A stretch of DNA of 64,000 nucleotides, from the NCBI RefSeq assembly GCF_900537115.1, contig NZ_UNRG01000001.1, forward strand, positions 435,121 to 499,120, given 5' to 3'. The position numbers were made by a program, and so were the translations under genes. Below the pieces are notes generated by a model. That model made no database searches and was not told the DNA's origin. It saw only the letters and a list, made by a program, of their open reading frames with translations. How positions within the stretch are numbered: the first letter of the stretch is position 1; each line of letters starts with the position of its first letter. The stretch is from Arthrobacter sp. Alg241-R88. Its GTDB lineage: Bacteria > Actinomycetota > Actinomycetes > Actinomycetales > Micrococcaceae. Positions 8,542-17,100 of this stretch are shown piece by piece.

Positions 8542-9462
8542 GTGACCGATACCCGTTATCTGGTCCACGGGGTCTTTTGGCCCGCGCCGCCGGCTTCCTG
8601 CCCGGTCCTGCGGCTGCAGGCCCCGGACGGCGCCTTCCGCGAATTAGCGCTCGACGGCGGCGCCCGCCTGGGCTTCCGGCTCGCCGCCGAAGGGAAGTCC
8701 TGCCTGGGCCACCACCGAGTGCACGGTCCCGACCACCGGGACCACGTCCTGTGCGCCGGCCAGTCACCGGCGGCCCGCGGGCACCAGTGTGAGCGGTGCT
8801 TTGTGGCGGACGATTTCCGGCTTATGCACGACTTCCACCGGGACGGCCGCGTTCCGCCGGGCCTGCGCAGCTACCTGATGCAGCCGCACTGGCTGTACGT
8901 TGCCACCTTCGCTGCCGGAGCAACCAAGGTGGGCACGGCGTCGGATCTTCGAAAGTGGCAGCGGCTCGCCGAACAGGGCGCCGTGGTGGCCAGCTACGTC
9001 GCCCGTGCCGCTGACGGGCGCGTGGTGCGGCTCCTGGAGGACCTGGTGACGCGCGACGGCGGGCTTCCGCAGCAGGTGCGGTCTGCCGCCAAGGCTGCGG
9101 CCCTGGCCACTCCGGCTTCTGCATCCTGGCTCGCCGAACGCAATGCGGCGCACGCAACCACCGCACGCGAGGTCATTTCCGCAGCAGGGCTGAACGGTTT
9201 CGAGGTGGTGGACGAAGGCTGGAACCGGCCCGGACTTGCGCACCGGCTGTGCTCCGGAACCGCCAGGCACGCCTACCCCCACACGCTGGCTTCCGGGCAG
9301 CACGGGTTCACCATCCGGTCCGCGGCCGGAAGCTTTGTCCTGGCAGCCCTCGATGACGCCGACCTGGAATTCGTGGTGGACCTTGGCCAGCTGAAAGGCC
9401 GCACCATTGAACTTGGCCAGTACAGCTCCGAGGTGCCGGCAGTCCAGGAGGCGCTGTTCTGA
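8542..9462 (+). CDS. DUF2797-type protein of unknown function
   Basis: 306 residues from a GTG with AGGAG six bases upstream. The central part, with a Cys/His-rich zone ('CLGHHRVHGPDH…VLCAG', 'HQCERCF') followed by 'HWLYVATFAAGATKVGTA…WQRLAEQGA', matches the DUF2797 pattern as I recall it. The cysteines and histidines could bind a metal, and the 'KVGTA' segment resembles the core of a GIY-YIG-like fold, but no nuclease activity should be assumed. It lies 26 bp after the CitE-like gene on the same strand. Cytoplasmic; function unknown. Confidence 0.7.
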   Translation: MTDTRYLVHGVFWPAPPASCPVLRLQAPDGAFRELALDGGARLGFRLAAEGKSCLGHHRVHGPDHRDHVLCAGQSPAARGHQCERCFVADDFRLMHDFHRDGRVPPGLRSYLMQPHWLYVATFAAGATKVGTASDLRKWQRLAEQGAVVASYVARAADGRVVRLLEDLVTRDGGLPQQVRSAAKAAALATPASASWLAERNAAHATTAREVISAAGLNGFEVVDEGWNRPGLAHRLCSGTARHAYPHTLASGQHGFTIRSAAGSFVLAALDDADLEFVVDLGQLKGRTIELGQYSSEVPAVQEALF

Positions 9463-9531
9463 CTCCGGCGCTGCTGCCCGCCCGCCACCGGGCCCGCCGG
9501 CGCCGGTGGCACGTCCCGGTAGAATGGCAAG

Positions 9532-9756
9532 GTGCTGAACGAATTCTGGGCCACCGCGCCAACCCGCTACAAAGTCCTGGTCTTCGGCGCGATGGGACTG
9601 ATCGCCGTCGGCATCATCCTGAACCTGGTGGGCAACACCAGCGGCAACTCCGCCCTCGCCACCGCATCCCTGCCGCTGATCGGGCTGGGGCTCGTTCTGC
9701 ACATCGCCGGGATCGTGGTCCGCGGCCAGAGCATCCGCAAGAACCTGCGCCGGTAA
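9532..9756 (+). CDS. Small two-helix membrane protein
   Basis: 74-residue protein starting at GTG. Two hydrophobic stretches (about residues 14–34 and 44–63) are separated by a polar 'GNTSGNS' turn, and the C-terminus is basic ('RGQSIRKNLRR'), so both ends are likely cytoplasmic. I do not recognise a function; it resembles small conserved actinobacterial membrane proteins. It sits between the DUF2797 gene and the hydratase pair. Confidence 0.65.
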   Translation: MLNEFWATAPTRYKVLVFGAMGLIAVGIILNLVGNTSGNSALATASLPLIGLGLVLHIAGIVVRGQSIRKNLRR

Positions 9757-9797
9757 CCTTTCGGGTGGCTCCGGAGCCTGACGATAGGCTTGAGCCC

Positions 9798-10259
9798 ATG
9801 ACTATCAATCCGGACCTGCAGGGCAGAAGCTACCCTGCCGCAGAGGTGTACGACGTTGGCCGCGAGAAGATCCGCGAATTTGCCCGCGCCGTCAAGGCCA
9901 CCCATCCTGCACACTTCGATGTCGATGCCGCCAAAGCCCTGGGCCACACCGACCTGGTTGCCCCGCCAACGTTCGCCATCATCATTGCCCAGCGCGCAGA
10001 CGCCCAGCTCATCGAGGATCCGGAGGCCGGGATCGACTTCTCGCGCGTGGTCCATGCCGACCAGCGCTTTACCCACCACCGGCCCATCCTCGCCGGGGAC
10101 CGCCTGGTTGCGGAGCTTCACGTGGACGGTGTCCGTGCCATGGGCGGCGGCGCAATGATCACCACGCGTTCGGAGATCTTCGCCCTTGGCACGGATGACT
10201 CCCGGGAACCGGTCACCACCACCACGTCGTCCATCCTGGTCCGCGGAGAGGGACAGTAA
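9798..10259 (+). CDS. MaoC-like dehydratase, HadA/HadC type
   Basis: 153-residue single hot-dog-fold protein of the MaoC N-terminal dehydratase group, represented in mycobacteria by the HadA/HadC subunits that dehydrate 3-hydroxyacyl-ACP in fatty-acid elongation. The early 'YDVGREKIREFARAV' segment and 'LVAPPTFAIII' near residue 55 are typical. The frame extends upstream to 9765, but the first 11 codons are not family-like and the ATG at 9798 matches the usual N-terminus. This subunit normally lacks the catalytic Asp/His and pairs with a catalytic partner, here encoded 2 bp downstream. Placement just before murB is, to my knowledge, common in Micrococcaceae. Confidence 0.85.
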   Translation: MTINPDLQGRSYPAAEVYDVGREKIREFARAVKATHPAHFDVDAAKALGHTDLVAPPTFAIIIAQRADAQLIEDPEAGIDFSRVVHADQRFTHHRPILAGDRLVAELHVDGVRAMGGGAMITTRSEIFALGTDDSREPVTTTTSSILVRGEGQ

Positions 10260-10261
10260 CC

Positions 10262-10699
10262 ATGAGCCCCACGTTCAACGAACTCAGTGCCGGGCAGGAA
10301 ATCGGCAGCCGCACCATCGAGGTCACCCGCACCGACCTGGTCAAGTACGCCGGTGCTTCCGGCGACTTCAACCCCATCCACTGGAACGAGGCCTTCGCCA
10401 CCGGCGTGGAGCTGCCCGGCGTCATTGCGCACGGCATGTTCACCATGGGCTCCGCCGTGCAGCTGGTCAGTGACTGGGCAGGCGACCCGGCCGCCGTCGT
10501 CGACTTCCAGACCCGCTTCACCAAGCCCGTCCTGGTCACCGACACCACCGGGACCCCCGAACCCGGCGCCACCATCGAGGTCAGCGGCACCATCGGAAAG
10601 CTCGACGCCGAGGCCGGCACCGCGCGTGTTGACCTCACCGTGGTTTCCGCCGGGCAGAAAGTCCTGATGAAGGCCCAGGCCGTCGTCCGCCTTTCCTGA
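10262..10699 (+). CDS. MaoC-like dehydratase, HadB type
   Basis: 145-residue hot-dog-fold protein with the hydratase-2 motif: 'YAGASGDFNPIHWNEAFA' around residues 28–45, where the Asp and His form the catalytic pair, then 'GVIAHGMFTMG'. It is the catalytic partner of the preceding gene (spacing 2 bp), expected to form a heterodimeric 3-hydroxyacyl thioester dehydratase. A strong terminator follows, so the pair forms its own 3' transcript end. Confidence 0.87.
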   Translation: MSPTFNELSAGQEIGSRTIEVTRTDLVKYAGASGDFNPIHWNEAFATGVELPGVIAHGMFTMGSAVQLVSDWAGDPAAVVDFQTRFTKPVLVTDTTGTPEPGATIEVSGTIGKLDAEAGTARVDLTVVSAGQKVLMKAQAVVRLS

Positions 10700-10728
10700 G
10701 GCCCCACTGCTATCGGGGGCAACTGTAC

Positions 10729-10774
10729 AAAAGGACTGAGGGAGCTGCCCCGGGGCAGCTCCCTCAGTCCTTTT
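10729..10774. terminator. Bidirectional Rho-independent terminator
   Basis: A perfect 23-bp inverted repeat, AAAAGGACTGAGGGAGCTGC and its complement, centred at 10751/10752, with A- and T-tracts at the two ends. It sits between the converging hydratase genes (+) and the protease gene (-) and can stop transcription from both sides. Confidence 0.92.
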
Positions 10775-10794
10775 TGATGAATTGATGCCCGGGT

Positions 10795-11781
10795 TCAGGA
10801 AGCCGAGGCGGCGGCGTTGTAGGTCGTCTGAATGACAGAACCCCAGTATGGTCCGTACATCTTGGTGGAATTGCTCCCGTAACCGTAGCTGTTGACCGAG
10901 TTTTGGTACCCGCCGGACGAGCTGCCGATGAACCAGGGACCACCTGAGGAGCCGCCGGTCATGTTGCAGGGGATTCCCTGGGAGTTGAACTGCGGGTTGT
11001 AGGGATCGTTGGTTGCTGTGCCCGTGCAGCTCTTGAGGGATTCTCCATTGAAGGGTGCTGCTGCCGGATAGCCGAATGCCTTGTAGCTGAGGCCGCGGGC
11101 GGCATTGAACCGGACGCCGGAGGCTCCGACGACGTCTGCAAGGTTGCGGCCGTTCAGCTGTGACATAACGGCGAACCCTGTGTCGTACTGCATGCTGCCC
11201 GACGAGCTCCACTGGGTGGGAGCATAGAGGGCTTTGGCCGTCCACTTGCCGTAGGGTGCTGAGCCGTTGAGGTAGGCGGGTACGAAGGTGAACCTGGTTG
11301 CGAATGCGCCAGGGCCTTCGTTGAGGCAGTGGCCTGCTGTGGAAACGGTGTTTCTGTTGGTGGAGGCCACGGAGTTGGCGGAGCAGACATAGTCCGCTCC
11401 GCCCAGGGTAAAGAACACTTTGCCAATGTGCGGCACCGGGTTCTCACTGGCATTTGCCAGCGGCTGGACTGAGGGGTCCGAACCCTTGATTCTGCTTTCA
11501 GCTCCCTTATCGGCTGCTTCGTCGGCGTGCGGAGCGTTGGCCTTCTGCCGCGCCAGTGCCTTCTTCGCGAGCACTTCGCCGGGTATGGCTGCCCGCATCC
11601 GTTCCGACGTCCAGTAGTCGGGGTCGCCAGTGCCGGCAGTCCTGGTACTGCTCACGGCGTGAGCTTCCTTGTGATCCGGAGCAGGGGGTGCCGCCGTGGC
11701 GCCGGCTGCTGAGGCGAGGGTGAACAGTGCGGCTGTGGAGAGGCTCATAAGGCTTGTGGCCAGAGTCCTGGTAATTGTCAT
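10795..11781 (-). CDS. Secreted trypsin-like serine protease (S1/glutamyl endopeptidase-like)
   Basis: 328 residues with a Sec signal peptide: basic 'MTITR', a hydrophobic core and a likely cleavage after Ala30 (…GATA|APP). A ~80-residue linker or propeptide precedes the catalytic domain. The triad is visible as His151 ('STAGHC'), Asp200 ('YDTGFAV') and Ser279 ('GGSSGGPW'); four cysteines (133, 152, 252, 272) could form disulfides. The arrangement resembles V8-like/glutamyl endopeptidase proteins. The ATG has AGGACAGCT directly upstream. It is transcribed alone, converging on the hydratase terminator and divergent from murB. Likely an extracellular protease; substrate unknown. Confidence 0.88.
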   Translation of the reverse strand: MTITRTLATSLMSLSTAALFTLASAAGATAAPPAPDHKEAHAVSSTRTAGTGDPDYWTSERMRAAIPGEVLAKKALARQKANAPHADEAADKGAESRIKGSDPSVQPLANASENPVPHIGKVFFTLGGADYVCSANSVASTNRNTVSTAGHCLNEGPGAFATRFTFVPAYLNGSAPYGKWTAKALYAPTQWSSSGSMQYDTGFAVMSQLNGRNLADVVGASGVRFNAARGLSYKAFGYPAAAPFNGESLKSCTGTATNDPYNPQFNSQGIPCNMTGGSSGGPWFIGSSSGGYQNSVNSYGYGSNSTKMYGPYWGSVIQTTYNAAASAS

Positions 11782-11979
11782 AGCTGTCCTATGCGTTTGC
11801 GGGGAAGCGAACCCCTATATGTGATCCGCTGGGGTTGAAGCTACGCAGATATGACAGATTTGTAAATATCAAAGACGACATTTGTTAGTTAATTGTCGCA
11901 CTTGTTAAAAGGCGATCGGGGTGATGGCGGCGACGGTGGCGCCACGAAGCCGCTTTGGTTTCACTAGTAAGGTGGTCTG

Positions 11980-13047
11980 GTGACTCCCACGATGCTTTCC
12001 GAACTGACCACGGCCGCCGTCGGCGGCCCGGCCGGCGCCTACATCGAGGCCCGGACCGAGGCTGAGATCATCAACGCCGTCCGCGCTGCGGATGCAGCCG
12101 GTGAGCCGCTGCTGATCCTTAGCGGTGGCTCCAACCTGCTGATTTCCGACGACGGGTTCCCCGGCACGGTGGTGAGGATCGCCTCGGAAGGGTTTACCGT
12201 CAACGCGGAGGACTCCTGCGGAGGCGTTGCCGTGGTGGTTCAGGCCGGGCACAACTGGGACAAACTGGTGGAGCACGCCGTTCTTCACGCCTGGTCCGGG
12301 ATTGAGGCCCTCGCCGGCATCCCGGGCTCAACCGGCGCAACCCCGGTGCAGAACGTGGGCGCCTACGGCTCGGACGTTTCCCAGACCATCGCTGTTGTCC
12401 GCACCTGGGACCGGGAGCGGAATGCCGTGAAAACGTTCACCAATTCAGAGCTGAAGTTCGGCTACCGGGACTCCATCCTGAAGCAGACCACGGTAAACGG
12501 CTCGCCCCGCTATGTGGTTCTCACCGTTGAGTTTCAGCTGCCCCTGGGGCGGATGAGCGCCCCCGTCCGGTACGCGGAACTGGCGCGGGCGCTGGGGGTG
12601 GAGCAGGGCAAGCGTGCCTACTCCACGGACGTGCGCCGGGAAGTGCTCCGACTGCGTGCTTCGAAGGGCATGGTTTTGGATCCCGAGGACCGGGACACGT
12701 ACTCCACGGGTTCCTTTTTCACCAACCCCATCGTCCCGGCGGAGGCTGCCGCGGCGCTTCCGGAAGGGGCGCCCCGGTACCCCGCAGCCCAGGACGGGCT
12801 GGTGAAGCTTTCCGCTGCGTGGCTTATCGACCAATCCGGCTTCAGCAAGGGCTTTGGCCTGGAGCCCGGCAGTGTCAGCGGGGGCCGCGCGTCCCTGTCC
12901 ACAAAACACACCCTGGCCATCACCAACCGCGGCTCGGCCAGTGCGGCGGACGTGGTGGCAGTAGCGCGCGAGGTGCGTTCCGGCGTCGAACAGCGCTTTG
13001 GCATCACACTGCACCCGGAACCGCTGCTTATCGGCTTGGAACTGTAG
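11980..13047 (+). CDS. murB: UDP-N-acetylmuramate dehydrogenase
   Basis: 355-residue FAD-dependent reductase that converts UDP-GlcNAc-enolpyruvate to UDP-MurNAc in peptidoglycan synthesis. The FAD-binding core shows 'LILSGGSNLLISDDGFPG' (residues ~46–63) and 'GIEALAGIPGSTGATPVQNVG' split around residue 110. The C-terminal substrate domain has 'YSTGSFFTNPI', which carries the catalytic Ser, and 'KHTLAITNRG'. The GTG start follows AAGGTGG. Its last 20 bases overlap the end of the convergent membrane-protein gene. The ~200 bp upstream, shared with the divergent protease gene, is AT-rich but no confident promoter was assigned. Confidence 0.96.
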   Translation: MTPTMLSELTTAAVGGPAGAYIEARTEAEIINAVRAADAAGEPLLILSGGSNLLISDDGFPGTVVRIASEGFTVNAEDSCGGVAVVVQAGHNWDKLVEHAVLHAWSGIEALAGIPGSTGATPVQNVGAYGSDVSQTIAVVRTWDRERNAVKTFTNSELKFGYRDSILKQTTVNGSPRYVVLTVEFQLPLGRMSAPVRYAELARALGVEQGKRAYSTDVRREVLRLRASKGMVLDPEDRDTYSTGSFFTNPIVPAEAAAALPEGAPRYPAAQDGLVKLSAAWLIDQSGFSKGFGLEPGSVSGGRASLSTKHTLAITNRGSASAADVVAVAREVRSGVEQRFGITLHPEPLLIGLEL

Positions 13048-13525
13048 CCTGCGCCTCCGCTGGTGCACCGTTTGAAGTTTCGCCCGTTGCCTCGGTGCTG
13101 AGTCCCATAACTGCGGAGGCCCAGCCGGCGCTGGCCAGGTAGAGCCCCATAAACAGCCAGACGAGCAGGCCGGGGGCCAGCGGGTTCATGGTTCCGGCCA
13201 CCACGCAGGTCGCCAAACCGCCGGCGGCGATGGCGAGGGACAGCACCCAGAGAATCCTTCCGGCCCGGGGGTGCCGCCGCCAGTCGCGGAATACCCGCAG
13301 CCCGTTGCGGCTCGCACTGATAGCCGGGAAGAGCACCGCGTAGCCGCCGCCCAGGCATAGGGCCAGGGACGGTAAAAGGAGCAGGGGATCGGAGCTGCCG
13401 CTCTCCACAAAGCCGGGCAAGGTGACCACCCCCAGGCCCGTTCCCGCCAGGACGGAAACTGTCCCGCCAAGCATCCACTGTTTCGTTTTTGAATCAAGCA
13501 ACTGCCACAAACTCCCCAAAGTCAT
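13028..13525 (-). CDS. Hypothetical four-helix membrane protein
   Basis: 165 residues with about four hydrophobic stretches (roughly 17–38, 46–66, 90–110 and 117–140), a charged cytoplasmic loop ('RVFRDWRRHPRAGR') between helices 2 and 3, and a polar Glu/Thr-rich tail. No family recognised. The 3' end overlaps the end of murB by 20 bp on the opposite strand. It is divergent from the winged-helix gene with 54 bp between starts. The composition is consistent with a real inner-membrane protein. Confidence 0.7.
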   Translation of the reverse strand: MTLGSLWQLLDSKTKQWMLGGTVSVLAGTGLGVVTLPGFVESGSSDPLLLLPSLALCLGGGYAVLFPAISASRNGLRVFRDWRRHPRAGRILWVLSLAIAAGGLATCVVAGTMNPLAPGLLVWLFMGLYLASAGWASAVMGLSTEATGETSNGAPAEAQATVPSR

Positions 13526-13579
13526 GCCTCTACCCTAATGGTCCTGCCAGCGGGACGGTGCGGCGCCTAGGATGGGCCC

Positions 13580-14710
13580 ATGGCTGCGAGGGTGGGGAAC
13601 CGTGTTGACCGCCGAACCATGGGCAGGCTCCGGCTGGTGTCCCAACGGCTCGTGCCGCTTCCGGCCGTGCCGCCCGCCCTTGGCGGCTCCGGATCCGTAG
13701 CCGCGACAGTCCGGTGGATGACGGCAATGCAGGCCCAGGACCTGCAGGCAGCGATCTGGGCTGTGGGCGCCAGGGTACCGGGAGCGGGTTTGAGTGATGT
13801 CCGGTCCGCCCTCGATTCGGGTGCTGTGGTCCGGTCGTGGCCGATGCGCGGCACCTTGCACTTCGTGGCGCCTGAGGATCTGCACTGGATGCTGGACCTC
13901 ACGGCAGAGCGATTAACGAAGAGTATCGCCGCCCGGCACCGCGAATTGGGCATCACCTGGGCGGACATCGAGAAGTGCCGGGGCATTGCGCTGGAACGGA
14001 TCGCCGGGGGCGGGGCTGCCAGCCGGGCGGAGCTCTTCCAGGTGTTTGACGCCGCGGGGCAGCCCACCGAGGGCCAGCGGGGCATCCACATCCTGGGAAC
14101 CTTGTGCCGGCACGGCTGGCTGGTGCAGGGGCCGCTGGCCGGGAACCAGCAGCTGATGGTGGGCTTCGAAGACTGGATCCCGGTATCGCGGAAACTTGAG
14201 CGGCAGGAGGCCATCGCGGAGTTCCTGCTTCGCTACTTCCGCAGCCATGGCCCGGCAACGATCCGGGACTTCGCCTGGTGGACTCAAATTCCCCTGACCG
14301 AGATCCGGGCGGCGTTCGAGGACGTTAAAGGGCAACTCGTGGAGCTTGAGTTCGAGGGCACAAGCTACTGGCTTTCCCCGGAGACGGCGTCCCTGCTCGA
14401 CTCCGGTCTACCCGGCCAGCGGTCCGTGCTCCTGCTGCCTGGCTTTGACGAGTTTGTGCTGGGCTATACGGACCGGAGCCTGGTCCTGGCGCCCGAGCAC
14501 GCCAACAAGATCGTCCCTGGCGGCAACGGCGTCTTCAAGAAAACCCTGATGGCCGGGGGAGAGGTGATTGGCACCTGGGCCGTCGAGGGCAGAGGCCAGC
14601 GGGCCGCCGTCGTGCCTGAGCTGTTCGACGACGCCCGGCCGCTCGGTCCGGCAGCGCAGGCCGCCTTCGACCGCGCAGCCCGAAGCTACCTCAAGTTCCT
14701 CAACACCTGA
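13580..14710 (+). CDS. Winged-helix DNA-binding protein (HTH_42 family, AlkX/YcaQ-related)
   Basis: 376-residue protein of the HTH_42 family, which includes the DNA glycosylases AlkX and YcaQ/AlkZ that unhook interstrand crosslinks or remove alkylated bases. Visible landmarks: 'MQAQDLQAAIWAVGAR' near residue 50, 'RSWPMRGTLHFVAPEDL' near 85, and a C-terminal 'LLLPGFDEFVLGYTDRS' followed by 'GNGVFKKT' and 'GTWAV'. Glycosylase activity is a family-level inference. The ATG at 13580 is the first in-frame start; it is a single-gene unit ended by the hairpin at 14730–14781. Confidence 0.8.
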   Translation: MAARVGNRVDRRTMGRLRLVSQRLVPLPAVPPALGGSGSVAATVRWMTAMQAQDLQAAIWAVGARVPGAGLSDVRSALDSGAVVRSWPMRGTLHFVAPEDLHWMLDLTAERLTKSIAARHRELGITWADIEKCRGIALERIAGGGAASRAELFQVFDAAGQPTEGQRGIHILGTLCRHGWLVQGPLAGNQQLMVGFEDWIPVSRKLERQEAIAEFLLRYFRSHGPATIRDFAWWTQIPLTEIRAAFEDVKGQLVELEFEGTSYWLSPETASLLDSGLPGQRSVLLLPGFDEFVLGYTDRSLVLAPEHANKIVPGGNGVFKKTLMAGGEVIGTWAVEGRGQRAAVVPELFDDARPLGPAAQAAFDRAARSYLKFLNT

Positions 14711-14729
14711 CCGGCTGCACTCACGCGCG

Positions 14730-14781
14730 GCCCTGCCCCGCATGAGCGGTGCTGGGCAACACCGTTCAAGCGGGGCAGGGC
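14730..14781 (+). terminator. GC-rich palindrome acting as terminator, first of a related pair
   Basis: GCCCTGCCCCGC (14730–14741) pairs with GCGGGGCAGGGC (14770–14781); an inner AGCGGTG/CACCGTT stem is also possible. It is followed by TGTTTTGAT, so it can terminate the winged-helix gene. It shares about 20 bp with the hairpin at 15268–15328. Confidence 0.75.
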
Positions 14782-14866
14782 TGTTTTGATATCGGAGCTG
14801 CGCCGGTTGTCCACATTTCGCCGGCAAAGGCTGTCATGAGTATTGGACTGCAGCGAGTCTTAGACG

Positions 14867-15260
14867 ATGAAACCGGAGAAGCTCCGGGAATCGGTAGACC
14901 AGCGTTGGCCCGGATTCCCGTTGGCTGAATCGGCCGGCGACATGCTGGTCAGGCTCCTGCTGCACATTGGGTATAAAAGGCTTCGTGCCCCAAGTCGAGA
15001 TTCGCACTCCTGCAGGGCTCTTCCGCGCCGACTTTGCCGACCCGGGAGCGAGGATCACCATCGAGTTCAATGGCGCCGGCAAGTACACGGACTACCGGCC
15101 CACGGACGAGGTTCTCCTTGCCGGGCGGCGCCGGGAAAACGCGCTGATTGAAGGGGGCTGGCTGGTTCTAAGGCTCCAATGGAATCACCTTGACCGGCCT
15201 GCAGAGCTCAAACGTCGGCTCCAGGACATGTTGGAGCGTTCCCGTAGGCTGTCCGCCTGA
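14867..15260 (+). pseudogene. Eroded DUF559/AbiEi-type protein remnant
   Basis: Two overlapping frames together read like the C-terminal nuclease-like (PD-(D/E)XK/Vsr-related, DUF559) domain of a larger ~300-residue actinobacterial protein. One frame gives 'LAESAGDMLVRLLLHIG'; after a +1 shift near 14970–14985 the other gives 'VPQVEIRTPAGLFRADFADP', 'ITIEFNGAGKYTDY' and 'LRLQWNHL'. Further upstream the first frame has stops at 14837–14839 and 14861–14863, so the N-terminal part is missing or decayed. The segment lies between two related palindromes. The alternative, that 14967–15260 is a functional 97-residue protein from TTG, is less likely because the conserved N-terminal helix is in another frame. 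Confidence 0.6.
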
Positions 15261-15267
15261 CAGCAAA

Positions 15268-15328
15268 AGCGGCCCTGCCCCGCATAAGCGGTCCCCGGGC
15301 GGGACCGTTCGTGCGGGGCAGGGCCGCT
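15268..15328 (-). terminator. GC-rich palindrome acting as terminator of asd
   Basis: AGCGGCCCTGCCCCGCA (15268–15284) pairs perfectly with the arm at 15312–15328; an inner GCGGTCCC/GGGACCGT stem extends the hairpin. Read on the minus strand, TTTTGCTG follows the stem, directly downstream of the asd stop. It shares the CCTGCCCCGCAT(G/A)AGCGGT pattern with 14730–14781. Confidence 0.78.
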
Positions 15329-15346
15329 ATTCGGGCAGCTGGTGGG

Positions 15347-16489
15347 TTACAGGTTCCCGGTGGCGATGTTGAGCATGCGGCGCAGCGGCTCGGCGGCGCC
15401 CCAGAGGAGCTGGTCGCCCACGGTGAAGGCGCTGATGTACTGCGGGCCCATCTCCATCTTGCGGATGCGGCCAACCGGGATGTCCAGGGTGCCTGAGGCG
15501 GCAACGGGAGTCAGCTCCGCCATGGAGGCTTCCTTGGTGTTCGGCACCACCTTGGCCCATTCGTTGTCCTCGTCCAGGAGCTTCTCGATCTCGGCGACGG
15601 ACAGGTCCTCGCGGAGCTTGAGGGTGAGGGCCTGGGAGTGGGACCGCATGGCGCCAATGCGGACGCAGAGTCCGTCCATGATCACGCGGTTTTCCTCGCC
15701 GGTGCCCAGGATCTTGTTGGTCTCAACCCCGGCCTTCCACTCTTCCTTGGACTGTCCATTGCCGAGGTCGGCGTCAATCCAGGGGATGAGGGAGCCGGCA
15801 AGCGGCACGCCGAACTGGGTGGCATCGATGCCGGTGCGCTGGTGGGCAAGGACCTTGCGGTCGATGTCCAGGATGGCCGACGCCGGGTCGTCCAGTTCCG
15901 TGCTGACCTCGGCGTTGAGCGTACCGAACTGGCTGAGGAGCTCACGCATGTGCCGGGCCCCGCCGCCGGAGGCAGCCTGGTAGGTCATGGAGGTGCCCCA
16001 CTCCACCAGCCCGTTCTTGAACAGGCCGCCGAGCCCCATGAGCATGCAGGACACGGTGCAGTTGCCGCCGATGAAGTCCTTGGTGCCGTTCACCAGGCCC
16101 TTGTCGATGACGTCCCTGTTGATGGGGTCCAGGACGATGATCGAATCGTCGTTCATGCGCAGTGTGGACGCGGCGTCGATCCAGATGCCGTCCCAGCCGC
16201 GGCTGCGGAGCTCACCGTGGACCTGCTTGGTGTAGTCGCCGCCCTGCGCGGTGACAATAATGGGCAGCTTCGCGAGGGTGCCGATGTCGAACGCGTTCTC
16301 GAGCTTGCCGGCGCTGCCTTCTGCTGTACCAGCCAGCGAAGGCGCGGCACCTCCTGCGTTCGAGGTGGAGAAGAACACCGGGTTGATGTTGGCGAAGTCG
16401 CCCTCGTCCTGCATGCGCTGCATCAGGACGGAACCGACCATGCCGCGCCATCCGACCAGGCCGACGGAAGGGGTAGCTGCTGTAGTCAT
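15347..16489 (-). CDS. asd: Aspartate-semialdehyde dehydrogenase
   Basis: 380-residue NADP-dependent enzyme reducing aspartyl phosphate to aspartate semialdehyde, the branch point to lysine/diaminopimelate, threonine and methionine. The N-terminal nucleotide-binding motif is '[11 protein letters not shown]'. The active-site cysteine is Cys144 in '[10 protein letters not shown]', and '[10 protein letters not shown]' near residue 172 is a substrate-loop segment. The length and 'GWRGMVGS' pattern match the longer Gram-negative-type Asd. ATG start; transcribed alone, ending at the hairpin just downstream. Confidence 0.95.
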   Translation of the reverse strand: MTTAATPSVGLVGWRGMVGSVLMQRMQDEGDFANINPVFFSTSNAGGAAPSLAGTAEGSAGKLENAFDIGTLAKLPIIVTAQGGDYTKQVHGELRSRGWDGIWIDAASTLRMNDDSIIVLDPINRDVIDKGLVNGTKDFIGGNCTVSCMLMGLGGLFKNGLVEWGTSMTYQAASGGGARHMRELLSQFGTLNAEVSTELDDPASAILDIDRKVLAHQRTGIDATQFGVPLAGSLIPWIDADLGNGQSKEEWKAGVETNKILGTGEENRVIMDGLCVRIGAMRSHSQALTLKLREDLSVAEIEKLLDEDNEWAKVVPNTKEASMAELTPVAASGTLDIPVGRIRKMEMGPQYISAFTVGDQLLWGAAEPLRRMLNIATGNL

Positions 16490-16593
16490 CCGTCCAGTTT
16501 AGACGCCGGAACAGGCAGGGCGCAGTCGGTTACGTCACTACCGCTGGTTAGTTCAACGGCAACATACGACGGCGGAACCCGCCAAGGTGCCTC

Positions 16594-17028
16594 CTACCAG
16601 TCGAACTGGCGGGCGGTGGGTTCGGGGACTCCCCGTACCGCCCTCAGGCGTTTGGCCCTCGAAGCTACATGCGCCATCCGGATGGCGTAAAGCGCGCCGC
16701 CCAGCCCGGCCGCGGTCAGGAACAGCGCACTCCACATGGGGGCTTGGCCCCTGCTGGTTGGGCCGGCCACCAAAAGGATGGAGAAGACTCCAAGGGCAGC
16801 GAAGACAACCGCCATCAGAAGGAAGCCGACGGCGGACCGCACCTGGGGCTGGGAGCTGGCAGTGACCACTCCGAGTTCATCCTTAGCGTAGCTGTGTAGG
16901 CTGCCGTGGACAGTGCGGAACAGGACGCGCTTTTCACCTCGTGACAGCGCGTATTCGTGGTCGGCGCGGATTTGATCATCAAAGTCGGGGCCGCTACCCG
17001 CATTGCTGCCTGGATTACCGTTCTTCAC
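16594..17028 (-). CDS. Membrane protein of unknown function (paralog of next upstream gene)
   Basis: 144 residues from the GTG at 17028, which has an AGGAC site five bases upstream; an earlier in-frame ATG at 17073 would add 15 non-conserved residues. A soluble N-terminal part contains 'GEKRVLFRTVHGSLHSY' (about residues 30–46), followed by two hydrophobic helices and a basic tail ('RAKRLRAVR…PEP'). The same blocks recur in the gene at 17101–17517, so the two are tandem duplicates. It is the last gene of the minus-strand unit headed by the WXG100 gene. An immunity-like role is possible from context only. Confidence 0.68.
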   Translation of the reverse strand: MKNGNPGSNAGSGPDFDDQIRADHEYALSRGEKRVLFRTVHGSLHSYAKDELGVVTASSQPQVRSAVGFLLMAVVFAALGVFSILLVAGPTSRGQAPMWSALFLTAAGLGGALYAIRMAHVASRAKRLRAVRGVPEPTARQFDW

Positions 17029-17100
17029 GCTAGTCCTGTCGAATCGATTGGATGTTGTCCAGCACCTGGGCAACGCTGAGGCTCATGGCTGGCTTCCGGC

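Noticed and set aside
14967..15260. Functional 97-residue endonuclease gene
   Set aside because: The conserved helix that should precede the core is in a different frame just upstream, so decay of a larger gene is the simpler reading, although a short product is not excluded.
15638..16690. 350-codon plus-strand frame across asd
   Set aside because: It is antisense to a clear full-length asd and has no domain-like sequence.
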